Under the pieces are notes generated by a model. It saw nothing but the letters and a program-made list of their open reading frames with translations, searched no databases and was not told the origin of the DNA. Source: Burkholderia guangdongensis (lineage in GTDB: Bacteria > Pseudomonadota > Gammaproteobacteria > Burkholderiales > Burkholderiaceae). Taken from it: a stretch of 64,000 nucleotides of DNA. Position numbers and translations under genes: made by a program. The stretch lies in NCBI RefSeq assembly GCF_013403875.1, contig NZ_JACBNX010000013.1, positions 1 through 64,000 on the forward strand, read 5' to 3'. How positions within the stretch are numbered: the stretch's first letter is position 1; the number at the start of each line of letters is the position of its first letter. Shown here in pieces: positions 26,783-35,004 of the stretch.

Positions 26783-26865
26783 CATGGGTCGACGTCACGG
26801 GCCGACGTCATGGGCCACGCACGTCACGGGCCGCGCAAGTCATGGGCCGCGCAAGTCACGGCGCG
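26783..26865. repeat. 13/16-bp tandem repeat overlapping the mgtC stop
   Basis: Units alternate between CATGGG.. and CACGGG..: CATGGGTCGACGT, CACGGGCCGACGT, CATGGGCCACGCACGT, CACGGGCCGCGCAAGT, CATGGGCCGCGCAAGT, then a partial copy. The stop codon of the minus-strand MgtC-family gene begins at the junction of the last units (26856). Confidence 0.8.
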
Positions 26866-27533
26866 AGGTCGTGCAGGTCGCGCACGCCGCTCAGTTGCTG
26901 CAGTCGCTGGCGGATCGCGCCGAACTCGTGGTCCGACATCCGCGAGAACGCGATCTGGATCTGGTCGACGTCCGGCTTCGCGTCGTCGTGATCGACGATG
27001 AAGCGGACGATCCGGCCTTCGCCCATGCCGAGCCGTTCTAGCGTCGAAAGCTTCACGGTGCCGCGCGCGGCCATCAGGCGTACGCCGCACCGGCGGCGCG
27101 CGGTGAAGTAGCGGCGCTCGAGCGGCTTCAGGCCGGCGAGGATCAGCAGCACGATCACGGTCGCGGCGATCGCGGCCGTGTACATCCCGCCGCCGACCGC
27201 GAGCCCGACGCCCGCGACGACCCACACGCTCGCGGCCGTCGTCAGCCCGCGGACCATCTCGCCGCGCAGCAGGATCGACCCGGCGCCGAGAAAGCCGATG
27301 CCCGACACGACCTGCGCGGCGACCCGCGACGGATCGAGCGACACGTTCGGCATGCCCTGGACGTCGGCGAAGCCGAACGCCGACACGATCATCACGAGCG
27401 CCGAGCCGACGCACACGAGCATGTGCGTGCGCAGGCCGGCCGCCCACGACAGGCGCTCGCGCTCGATGCCGATCACGCTGCCGAGCGCGGCGGCGAGCAC
27501 GAGGCGCGACACGATTTCGAGTTGGCTGATCAT
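26856..27533 (-). CDS. MgtC/SapB-family membrane protein
   Basis: 225 aa. The N-terminal 150 residues hold four to five membrane segments with the family signature LAAALGSVIGIERERLSWAAGLRTHMLVCVGSAL and VVSGIGFLGAGSILLRG. The C-terminal about 75 residues form a soluble ACT-like domain, as in true MgtC. MgtC proteins support growth in low magnesium and inside macrophages and modulate the F-type ATP synthase. AGGAG precedes the start. The gene is divergent from the choline-type binding protein; no magnesium-responsive leader was recognised. Confidence 0.88.
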   Translation of the reverse strand: MISQLEIVSRLVLAAALGSVIGIERERLSWAAGLRTHMLVCVGSALVMIVSAFGFADVQGMPNVSLDPSRVAAQVVSGIGFLGAGSILLRGEMVRGLTTAASVWVVAGVGLAVGGGMYTAAIAATVIVLLILAGLKPLERRYFTARRRCGVRLMAARGTVKLSTLERLGMGEGRIVRFIVDHDDAKPDVDQIQIAFSRMSDHEFGAIRQRLQQLSGVRDLHDLAP

Positions 27534-27724
27534 CGGTTGTCTCCTGTTTTGGTTAGACGAATGGTTCGACGCCGTGATCGGCGAAGTTGTATTTTTGTGC
27601 GTTATTGCACTTTTGTGTATTTTAAACTACGTTATGTCCGGCGACGCAAGTGTGTCGTCGGGCCGCGTGCTGCGGGTGTTTGATCAGACCAATCAATGAA
27701 TTCTGTTCGTCGGGAGTCCATGCA

Positions 27725-28669
27725 ATGAAGAAGATCGGGAAGGTAATGGCGGCGTGCCTCGCGTCTCTGCTGATGGCGGGCGGTGCGCACGCGTCGGATG
27801 GCGAGACGTGCAGGAAGGTGACGCTCGGGGACGTCGGCTGGAGCGACATCGCCGCGACGACCGGCATCGCGACCGCGCTGCTCGAAGGCCTCGGCTACGA
27901 CGCGAGCAAGACCATCGCGTCGCCGCCGATCGTGCTCGCGGGGCTCAAGAAGGCCCAGATCGACGCGTTCCTCGGCTACTGGGATCCGAGCATGACGCCG
28001 ACCGTGAAGCCGTTCGTCGACGCGCACGCGGTCGACCTGCTGCCGCATCCGAACCTCGTCGGCGCGCGCTACACGCTCGCGGTGCCGAGCTTCGCGGCGG
28101 ACGCCGGGCTGAAGGGCTTCGCGGACATCGCGAAGTTTCGCGACCAGCTCGACGGCAAGATCTACGGGATCGGCGCGGGCAACAACGGCAACGCGCTGGT
28201 CCAGCGGATGATCGACAAGAACGAGTTCGGGCTCGGCGGCTTCAAGCTCGTCGAGTCGAGCGAGGCGGGGATGCTCGTGCAGGTGAACCGCGCGATCCGC
28301 GAGCACCGGATGGTCGTGTTCCTCGCGTGGGAGCCGCATCCGATGAACCTCGACTACAAGATCACGTACCTGACCGGCGGCGACGACGTGTTCGGGCCGA
28401 ACTACGGCTCCGCGAAGGTCTTCACGATCGTCGCGCCCGGCTATATGGCGCGCTGCCCGAACGTCGGCCGCCTGCTGACGAACCTGCAGTTCACGACCGA
28501 CGAGGAGAACCGGCTGATGGTGCCGATCATGAACCACGCGGATCCGGTCGCGGTCGCGAAAACCTGGCTCAAGAGCAATCCGGACGTGCTCGCGAAGTGG
28601 CTCGACGGCGTGACGACGATCGACGGCCAGGACGGCGTGAAGGCGGTCCAGCGCACGATCGGCATGTAG
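27725..28669 (+). CDS. choline/glycine-betaine ABC transporter substrate-binding protein (ChoX/OpuAC-like)
   Basis: 314 aa with an N-terminal signal peptide ending AGGAHA before SDGETC. The mature protein has the OpuAC pattern: VTLGDVGWSDIAATTGIATALLEGLGY, AQIDAFLGYWDPSMTPTVKPFV and VVFLAWEPHPMNLDYKITYLTGG. Aromatic residues in the WSD, YWDPS and WEPHPMN motifs form the cage that binds the quaternary ammonium in relatives. No permease or ATPase gene accompanies it here, so it probably serves a transporter encoded elsewhere. The sequence upstream (27570-27660) is unusually AT-rich. Confidence 0.9.
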   Translation: MKKIGKVMAACLASLLMAGGAHASDGETCRKVTLGDVGWSDIAATTGIATALLEGLGYDASKTIASPPIVLAGLKKAQIDAFLGYWDPSMTPTVKPFVDAHAVDLLPHPNLVGARYTLAVPSFAADAGLKGFADIAKFRDQLDGKIYGIGAGNNGNALVQRMIDKNEFGLGGFKLVESSEAGMLVQVNRAIREHRMVVFLAWEPHPMNLDYKITYLTGGDDVFGPNYGSAKVFTIVAPGYMARCPNVGRLLTNLQFTTDEENRLMVPIMNHADPVAVAKTWLKSNPDVLAKWLDGVTTIDGQDGVKAVQRTIGM

Positions 28670-28756
28670 TGACGGCGCCGCGCCCGCGCGCGGCCACGAC
28701 AACCGCCCGGCGCGCGCGGCGACGCGCGGCCGGGCTTTCCATGACGGAATGTATTC

Positions 28757-29458
28757 ATGCAAAGGAATCTCGCGCTTTTCGATCTCGACCACACGCTGCT
28801 GCCGCTCGACAGCGATCAGGCGTGGGCGCATTACCTCACCGGGCTCGGTCTCGCGGACGGCGCGCGGCACGCGGACGAAATCGACCGGCACTACCGCGCG
28901 TACGCGGCGGGTGAGCTCGACATGCACGCGTATCTCGACGTGACGCTCGCGCCGCTCGCGCGCTATCCGCGCGCGCAGCTCGAAGCGTGGCGCGCGCAGT
29001 TCATGCGCGATGTGATCGCGCCGGCGATCCGGCCCGAGGCGCTCGCGCTCGTCGCGCGGCACCGCGACGCGGGGGACCTCTGCTGCATCGTGACCGCGAC
29101 GAACACGTTCGTCACCGCGCCGATCGCGGCGGCGCTCGGCGTCGATCATCTGCTCGCGATCGAGCTTGGCACACGCGACGGCACGCCGGGCGGCGAGTAC
29201 ACGGGCAAGAGCGTCGGCGTGCTGAGTTTCCGGGAAGGGAAGATCGAGCGGACCGATGCGTGGCTCGCGGCGCTCGGCCGCACGCTTGGCGATTTCGAGC
29301 GGAGCTGGTTCTACAGCGATTCGATCAACGACGCGCCGCTGCTCGAGCGCGTGACGGATCCGGTCGCGACGAATCCGGACGCACGGCTCGCGGCGATCGC
29401 GGCCGCGCGCGGCTGGCCGGTGCTGCGGCTGTTCGACGAGGCGGGCGTCGCGGCTTGA
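28757..29458 (+). CDS. HAD-superfamily phosphatase, subfamily IB (SerB-like)
   Basis: 233 aa. Motif I is LALFDLDHTLLPLDSD, motif II the TATNTF segment, and the Mg-binding motif IV is WFYSDSINDAPLLE. The helical cap occupies about residues 20-95. This HAD-IB group includes phosphoserine phosphatase-like and histidinol-phosphatase-like enzymes; the substrate is not determined. It follows the binding-protein gene by about 90 bp and may be cotranscribed, though no functional link is evident. Confidence 0.88.
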   Translation: MQRNLALFDLDHTLLPLDSDQAWAHYLTGLGLADGARHADEIDRHYRAYAAGELDMHAYLDVTLAPLARYPRAQLEAWRAQFMRDVIAPAIRPEALALVARHRDAGDLCCIVTATNTFVTAPIAAALGVDHLLAIELGTRDGTPGGEYTGKSVGVLSFREGKIERTDAWLAALGRTLGDFERSWFYSDSINDAPLLERVTDPVATNPDARLAAIAAARGWPVLRLFDEAGVAA

Positions 29459-30032
29459 GCGGCGGCGCGCCGCCGCCGGGCGGCTGTTACGGTTCGGAAA
29501 CATCGCTCAGGGGGAACCCGGCGTGCCGCGCATCGCACGCATGCGGTGCGGCGCTTGGCGGCCGGGCCGTGAAAGGCCCGCCGCGCGGGCGTGGCGGGCC
29601 GGCCGCGCGCGCCGGCCGTTGGTTCGCCGCCGGCGTTGCCGCCTGCGTGGCGTTTCATTTTTGAAACATCGGATTCGCCCGGCGGCCGGCTTCGATGTGC
29701 CGTCCGGCGCCGCGCCATGCCGGTCGCCGGTTCCGGCCGAATGGTGCGGTTCGTGCTTGCCAATGGGGTGGATGAAAAATATCGAGCCGGGCGGCGCGGC
29801 AATGTCGCGCCCAGCGGACACGACCTGCCGCGCGCACGGGGTTGCGCGCATGGTGGCGAGGGAGCGTCGTCGATGACGGCGAACGGGGCAGTGGCGCGTG
29901 ACGGCCTGGCTTCGTTCGCCGTTACGTTTTTCCGGCTCGCGCCACCGGCCCGTTTTGCCGGCATTTCCTTCGTGCGGCTGCCCGGTGAGGCGGCAAGGTC
30001 GGGCGCCGACGCTCGAACCCTGGGGAGGCCGG
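29459..30032. other. gene-free region with a dyad and a weak sigma-54-like site
   Basis: No gene is supported in this stretch. It contains a perfect dyad GTTTCA-TTTT-TGAAAC (29652-29667) and, 75 bp further on, TGGTGCGGTTCGTGCT (29742-29757), which keeps the GG-N10-GC core of sigma-54 promoters with imperfect flanks. A GC-rich part (29560-29630) is full of short inverted repeats. Open frames here lack recognisable similarity. Confidence 0.4.
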
Positions 30033-30170
30033 ATGAAAGAAGCCGTGGTTGCGCTCGTGTGGATCCTGCCGCTGACGGTGCTGCTGCATATGGCGGGCGT
30101 GGATTTTCATGAGCTGTTCACCGACGCGATGACGTATGCGACGCACCTGCTGCGGTTGTTTTTCGGCTGA
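30033..30170 (+). CDS. small hydrophobic protein, unknown
   Basis: A 45-aa frame, MKEAVVALVWILPLTVLLHMAG at its start and ATHLLRLFFG at its end. It has one clear membrane segment (about residues 4-22) and a second amphipathic stretch. A near-consensus ribosome-binding site GGGGAGG (30022-30028) precedes the ATG at good spacing, the main reason to believe it is translated. No homologue is recognised. Confidence 0.5.
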   Translation: MKEAVVALVWILPLTVLLHMAGVDFHELFTDAMTYATHLLRLFFG

Positions 30171-30189
30171 GTGGGGCGGTTGCGCGTGC

Positions 30190-31209
30190 TCAGTTCGTGC
30201 CGCCGGCGCTTGCGCCGGACGACGACGATGCGCTCGCCGGTGCGGGGGCAGCGGCGGGCGTTTTTGTGCTTTGCGTCGGTGAAGTCGAGGGTGAGGTCGA
30301 GGTCGGCGCGGACGCGGACGTCGCGGCGGGCGGCGGTGCGAATGTCGCCGACGCCGGGGCTGCCGGCGCGGCGCTCGACGCCGGCAACGCGGCGGGCGTC
30401 GTCGCGCCCGGCGTTTGCGAAGGCGTGGAGGCCGGCGAAGGCGCGGAAGCCGGCAAAGCGGCGGAGGCCGGCGACGGCGCCGCCGCCGGCGTCTGCTGCG
30501 CGGCAGGCATGGCAGTCGGCACCGCGACCGGCATCGGCGGCGCGGGCGGCGTCGGCGCGACCGGCGTCGTCAGCTTCAGCGGCTCGCCCTGATGCGTGGG
30601 CGCGGGCTCGGGCAGCGGCGCGACCTTCTCCTTCTCGGCGGCCTTCACGGTCGCGCGGTCGCGCCGGGTCGGATCGACCTTCAGGAAGTGATCGACGAGA
30701 TTGAAGAAGCGTTCGTAGAACACGCCGGCCGGGATCGTCTCGCTCGCGATCTTGACCATCGCGTCGTCGCTCGAGCCGATCGGCAGCGACAGCGACCCGA
30801 ACACGCTCAAGCCGACGCTCGCCGACGTGTTCGACTTCTTCAGCGCATAGCGGTCCTCAACCGCGTTCACATACGCGATGCTCGACGCGCCGTCCGTGTC
30901 CGCATCCGCGCAGACGACATGGAACTCGATCACGACGTGCGAATCGTTGCTCGGCTGGAAATTCTTGCTGCCGTCGATCGCGTCCGGGCGGATCGACGTC
31001 GACACGTAACCCTGGCTCAGCAGCGCGCGGCGCGCGGCCTCGCAGGTCGCGTCGGATTTCGCATGGAACGTGCGGGCGTACGGGCTGGCCGCCGCGTCGA
31101 ACTGCTCCTGCTGATAGAGCGGCTGGGTCGACGTCGACGAGCAGGCCGTCAGCAGCGTCGCGAGCGTGAGCGCACAGGAAACAGGGAACAGGCGTAGTCG
31201 GTAGGGCAT
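30190..31209 (-). CDS. DUF2242-type lipoprotein with Ala/Pro/Ser-rich tail
   Basis: 339 aa. The lipoprotein signal ends LLTAC with lipidated Cys23. Residues about 45-195 are the folded domain (ATCEAARRALLSQGYVSTSIRP, SHVVIEFHVVCADAD, SVGLSVFGSLSLPIGSSDDA, VFYERFFNLVDHFLKVDP), which I assign to the DUF2242 family. The last about 130 residues are almost only A, P, S and T, a disordered, possibly wall-spanning tail. Function unknown. An upstream extension of the frame was rejected in favour of the ATG at 31209. Confidence 0.75.
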   Translation of the reverse strand: MPYRLRLFPVSCALTLATLLTACSSTSTQPLYQQEQFDAAASPYARTFHAKSDATCEAARRALLSQGYVSTSIRPDAIDGSKNFQPSNDSHVVIEFHVVCADADTDGASSIAYVNAVEDRYALKKSNTSASVGLSVFGSLSLPIGSSDDAMVKIASETIPAGVFYERFFNLVDHFLKVDPTRRDRATVKAAEKEKVAPLPEPAPTHQGEPLKLTTPVAPTPPAPPMPVAVPTAMPAAQQTPAAAPSPASAALPASAPSPASTPSQTPGATTPAALPASSAAPAAPASATFAPPPAATSASAPTSTSPSTSPTQSTKTPAAAPAPASASSSSGASAGGTN

Positions 31210-31319
31210 GGCGTCATTCAAAGGCCGGGCTGATGGCCGGGGCGTCATTATAGTTTCGTTTGTTGACGAAGGCGTTTCATGCTCCCGGCCCGCGAGGGTT
31301 TCCGCATGAGGGCCCTTGT

Positions 31320-31800
31320 CAGTCAAGGCCGGCGGACGGAGGCGCGTGGGCCGAGGTCAAACCGTCGCGTGCGGCGGTCAAGAACTCGCGCGCCGAGCAC
31401 AAACCGTCGCGTGCCGAGGTAAAACGGTCGCGCGCCGGGGACAAACCCCCGCGCGCGGCGCTCAGCGGCCGTGCGCCGAGTTCAAACCCTCGTGCATACG
31501 GAGGTCTGAGGTCCGTGCGCGGAGGTCGGAGGCTCGCGCGTCACGGTCAAACACTCGCGTACGGCGGTCAGCGGCCGTGCACCGAGTTCAAACCCTCGTG
31601 CATATGGCGGTCGGAGGTTCGTGTGCCAAGGTTCAACCCTCGCGCGTGGCGGTCCGAGGCCCGTGCGCGGCGCTTGAACCCTCGCGCGTGGTGGTCCGAG
31701 GTCCGTGCGCGGCGCTTGAACCCTCGCGCTTGGCAGTCCGAGGTCCGTGCGCGACGCTTGAACTCACGCGCGTGGCGCTCAGCGGCCCGCACCCGCGACC
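31320..31800. repeat. degenerate 21/42-bp minisatellite downstream of mdcR
   Basis: An array of about 480 bp. The best-kept part (about 31640-31770) has three to four copies of a 42-bp unit, GCTTGAACCCTCGCGCGTGG followed by TGGTCCGAGGTCCGTGCGCGGC. Leftward the copies decay to 21-mers of the type CAAACCGTCGCGTGCGGCGGT. It ends at the mdcR stop codon. The unit length is a multiple of three, so frames on both strands stay open and read as 14-residue repeats, but no start or ribosome site suggests a protein. The short stretch 31210-31319 before it holds only the lipoprotein promoter region. Confidence 0.8.
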
Positions 31801-31806
31801 CCGCCG

Positions 31807-32655
31807 TCACAGCTCCGCGGCGGCGGCGATCAGGGTGGCCTCGAGCGCGAGCGTCGAGCGCGACGCGGCGGCCGGGCGGTCGATCACGTATTCGAGCTCG
31901 CCGAGATCGGGCAGGCCGGCGTCGAGCCGAGCGAGCCCGGCCGGGATCACGTAGCCCGCGAACGCGCTGACGCCGAGCCCCGCGCTCGCAGCCGCGCGCA
32001 GTACGGCGATGCTGCTGCTCACGACCGCGATCCGGTACGGCCGCCCGATCGAGTTGAGCACTTCGAGCACGCGGCGGCGCGACACGCTCGGCTCCGGATG
32101 CAGCGCGAGCGGCAGCACCGTCTCGCGTCCGGTGAGCGGCGAATCGGGGCCGATGCACCAGTACAGCGGCTCGCTGCGGATCACGCGGCCGCGCCGGCTG
32201 CCGGCGATCCGCTTCGCGAACACGAGGTCGTGCCGGCCTTCGTCGAGCGCGTCGAACAGCTCGCCGGACAGCCCGGTCGCGATCGCGAGCTCGACCTCCG
32301 GATTGCGCTGCACGAAGCTCGCGAGCGCGGCGGTCAGGTGCGCGGACGCGAAATCCTCCGACATCCCGAGCCGCACCTTGCCCGACAGCGGCGGCCCGCA
32401 GACCGACGTGACGGCTTCGTCCATCAGCTCGAGGATGCGCACCGCGTAGCGGTACAGCGCGTCGCCGTGCTGCGACAGCCGCACGTTGCGGGTGTCGCGC
32501 TCGAACAGGGGCCTGTCGAGCAGCTCCTCGAGCCGGCGGATGTGCTGGCTGACCGTGGATTGCGACAGGTTCACACGCTCGGAGGCGGCGGTGAAGCTGC
32601 CGGACTGGGCGACGGCGACGAAGCTGCGCAGCAGCTCGGGCGGTAACGGACGCAT
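31807..32655 (-). CDS. mdcR: LysR-family regulator of the malonate decarboxylase operon
   Basis: 282 aa. The HTH is LLRSFVAVAQSGSFTAASERVNLSQSTVSQHIRRLEELLDRPLFERD. The effector domain runs from GKVRLGMSEDFASAHLTAAL. It is divergent from mdcA, the usual position of MdcR, which activates mdc genes in response to malonate. The identification rests on that context plus family. Three 11-bp direct repeats in the intergenic region are candidate binding sites. Confidence 0.85.
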   Translation of the reverse strand: MRPLPPELLRSFVAVAQSGSFTAASERVNLSQSTVSQHIRRLEELLDRPLFERDTRNVRLSQHGDALYRYAVRILELMDEAVTSVCGPPLSGKVRLGMSEDFASAHLTAALASFVQRNPEVELAIATGLSGELFDALDEGRHDLVFAKRIAGSRRGRVIRSEPLYWCIGPDSPLTGRETVLPLALHPEPSVSRRRVLEVLNSIGRPYRIAVVSSSIAVLRAAASAGLGVSAFAGYVIPAGLARLDAGLPDLGELEYVIDRPAAASRSTLALEATLIAAAAEL

Positions 32656-33028
32656 TGCTGGACCTACTGGATCGATGTCGACGACTGCACGAATGACCGG
32701 AACGGGCGGCGCGGAACGCCGGGCCCTGAGCCCGGGTATGGCGCCGCGCGTCGTCCGGCCGCGTCAGCAGTCTACGGCAAGTGCGGGCCGGCCAGAAACT
32801 TCCGCCGCGGCCGATGATTCCACGATCCGGCCACGATTCGGCCACGATTCGCCAATCGGCGCCGGCCTGCGATCCATCGGGGCCGCTTCTGAGTCGCATT
32901 GGCGATCATCATCAATCGGCGGCGGCGGCGGGCTTAGAATGCCGCAGAACCCCCGGAAGGCATCGCGGCTTTGCATGGGACCAGACCAAGCGCTGAAGCG
33001 CCAACTCTGGTCGACAGGAGAAAACTCT
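32656..33028. promoter_or_regulatory. mdcR-mdcA divergent control region with three 11-bp iterons
   Basis: The 373-bp intergenic region has no gene. At 32820-32852 lie three head-to-tail 11-mers, CCACGATCCGG, CCACGATTCGG and CCACGATTCGC, one helical turn apart, which would align a regulator on one face of the DNA. mdcA is preceded by AGGAG about 6 bp from its ATG. No strong -35/-10 pair is visible, consistent with an activator-dependent promoter. Confidence 0.55.
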
Positions 33029-34675
33029 ATGACGAGATGGAATCACGCGCGGCAAGCGCGCGATGCACGCATCGCGGCCGGCGCGCCGTTCGCGCGCGGC
33101 AAGCGGGTCGACGCGCGCGACGCCGTCGCCTTGCTGGAAGCGGTGCTGCGGCCCGGCGACCGGGTCTGCCTCGAAGGCGACAACCAGAAGCAGGCGGACC
33201 TGCTCGCGACCGCGCTCGCGGACGTCGATAGCGCGAAAATCCACGATCTGCACATGGTGCAGTCGGGGATCGTGCTTCCCGAGCATCTCGACGTGTTCGA
33301 GCGCGGAATCGCGAAGCGTCTCGACTTCGCGTATTCGGGCCCGCAGTCGGGGCGGATCGCGAAGCTGCTGTTCGGCGGCAAGATCGCGCTCGGCGCGGTG
33401 CACACGTATCTCGAGCTGTTCGCGCGCTACTTCATCGACCTGACGCCGAACGTCGCGCTGATCGCCGCGGTCAGCGCGGACGCCGACGGCAACCTGTACA
33501 CCGGCCCGAACACCGAGGACACGCCGACCGTCGTCGAGGCCACGGCCTTCAAGGACGGGATCGTGATCGCGCAGGTCGACAGGATCGTCGACAAGGTGCC
33601 GCGCGTCGACATCCCGGGCGACCGCGTGCACTTCGTCGTCGAGGCGGGACGGCCGTTCTACGTCGAACCGCTGTTCACGCGCGATCCGGCCGCGATCACC
33701 GAGACGCAGATCCTGACCGCGATGCTCGCGATCAAGGGCATCTACGAGCCGTACGGAATCAAGCGCCTGAACCACGGGATCGGCTTCAACACCGCGGCGA
33801 TCGAGCTGCTGCTGCCGACCTACGGCGAGAAGCTCGGGCTGAAGGGCAAGGTCTGCTCGCACTGGGCGCTGAATCCGCATCCGACGCTGATTCCGGCGAT
33901 CGAGTCCGGCTGGGTCGAGCAGATCCACTGCTTCGGCTCCGAGGTCGGGATGGACGACTACATCCGCGCGCGCTCGGACATCTACTTCACCGGCGCCGAC
34001 GGGTCGCTGCGCTCGAACCGCGCGTTCTGCCAGACGGCGGGGCTGTACGCGTGCGACATGTTCATCGGCTCGACGCTGCAGATCGACCTGGCCGGCCATT
34101 CGTCGACGATCACCGCCGACCGGATCGCGGGCTTCGGCGGCGCGCCGAACATGGGCAGCGACGCGCGCGGCCGCCGGCACACGAGCGAGCCGTGGCTGAA
34201 GGCGGGCGAGGAGGCCGATCCCGACACGCATCCGCAGCTGCGGCGCGGCCGCAAGCTCGTCGTGCAGATCGGCGAGACGTTCGGCGACAAGAACGTGCCG
34301 ATGTTCGTCGAGAAGCTCGACGCGATGCGGCTTGCGGACAAGCTCGAGCTCGATCTCGCGCCGATCATGGTGTACAGCGACGACGTCACGCACATCGTCA
34401 CCGAGGAAGGGATCGCGAACCTGCTGTTGTGCCGCGACAAGGACGAGCGCGAGCACGCGATCCGCGGCGTCGCCGGCTACACCGAGATCGGCCGCGGTCG
34501 CGACCGGAAGATGGTCGAGCGGCTGCGCGAGCGCGGCGTGATCCGCCGCCCGGAGGATCTCGGCATCGATCCGCTCGACGCGGACCGCCGCTGGCTCGCC
34601 GCGCGTTCGATCAAGGATCTCGTGCACTGGTCGGGCGGCCTGTACGCGCCGCCGGCCAAGTTCCGCAACTGGTGA
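33029..34675 (+). CDS. mdcA: malonate decarboxylase alpha subunit (malonyl/acetyl-ACP transferase)
   Basis: 548 aa, the family length. It exchanges acetyl for malonyl on the carrier protein MdcC, starting the decarboxylation cycle. Characteristic stretches are DRVCLEGDNQKQADLLATAL, DLHMVQSGIVLPEHLDVFERG, GADGSLRSNRAFCQTAGLYACDMFIGSTLQ and DRIAGFGGAPNMGSDARGRRH. A ribosome site (CAGGAGAA) supports the ATG at 33029. It is the first gene of a tightly packed operon, mdcACDEGBH, with 11 bp to mdcC. Confidence 0.96.
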   Translation: MTRWNHARQARDARIAAGAPFARGKRVDARDAVALLEAVLRPGDRVCLEGDNQKQADLLATALADVDSAKIHDLHMVQSGIVLPEHLDVFERGIAKRLDFAYSGPQSGRIAKLLFGGKIALGAVHTYLELFARYFIDLTPNVALIAAVSADADGNLYTGPNTEDTPTVVEATAFKDGIVIAQVDRIVDKVPRVDIPGDRVHFVVEAGRPFYVEPLFTRDPAAITETQILTAMLAIKGIYEPYGIKRLNHGIGFNTAAIELLLPTYGEKLGLKGKVCSHWALNPHPTLIPAIESGWVEQIHCFGSEVGMDDYIRARSDIYFTGADGSLRSNRAFCQTAGLYACDMFIGSTLQIDLAGHSSTITADRIAGFGGAPNMGSDARGRRHTSEPWLKAGEEADPDTHPQLRRGRKLVVQIGETFGDKNVPMFVEKLDAMRLADKLELDLAPIMVYSDDVTHIVTEEGIANLLLCRDKDEREHAIRGVAGYTEIGRGRDRKMVERLRERGVIRRPEDLGIDPLDADRRWLAARSIKDLVHWSGGLYAPPAKFRNW

Positions 34676-34686
34676 GGCATTCGACA

Positions 34687-35004
34687 ATGGAACAGTTGAA
34701 CTATCGCTACACCGCGCGTGCGCGCGCGAAGGGCGAGCGCGACGCGGCGCTCGTCGGCGTTGTCGCGTCCGGCAATCTCGAGGTGCTCGTCGAGCGCGTG
34801 CTGTCGGGCACCGACTGCGAAGTCGAGATCCGCACCGCGGCGGTCGGCTTCGGCGACGTGTGGCAGGCGGTCGTGTCGGATTTCGTCGAGCGGCGGCAGC
34901 CGGGCGGGCTGAAGCTGTCGATCAACGACGGCGGCGCGCGGCCCGACATGGTGGCGCTGCGGCTCGCGCAGGCGGTGCGCGCGATCGAGGGGGACGGGCA
35001 ATGA
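34687..35004 (+). CDS. mdcC: malonate decarboxylase acyl-carrier protein (delta subunit)
   Basis: 105 aa. It carries the 2'-(5''-phosphoribosyl)-3'-dephospho-CoA arm on which malonyl is decarboxylated. The attachment serine is most likely Ser28 in VVASGNLEVLVE, the citrate-lyase-like prosthetic-group site. MdcG and MdcB, encoded downstream, make and attach the group. Its stop overlaps the mdcD start (ATGA). Confidence 0.95.
   Translation: MEQLNYRYTARARAKGERDAALVGVVASGNLEVLVERVLSGTDCEVEIRTAAVGFGDVWQAVVSDFVERRQPGGLKLSINDGGARPDMVALRLAQAVRAIEGDGQ

Noticed and set aside
29459-30112. A protein-coding gene in the region before 30033
   Set aside because: Open frames exist on both strands, but none has a ribosome site plus plausible composition; only the 45-codon frame at 30033 meets both.
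31260-31970. Repeat protein with 14-residue units on either strand of the minisatellite
   Set aside because: No ribosome site or start fits, the repeats are degenerate, and the frames owe their openness to a 42-bp unit length. One runs antisense into mdcR.
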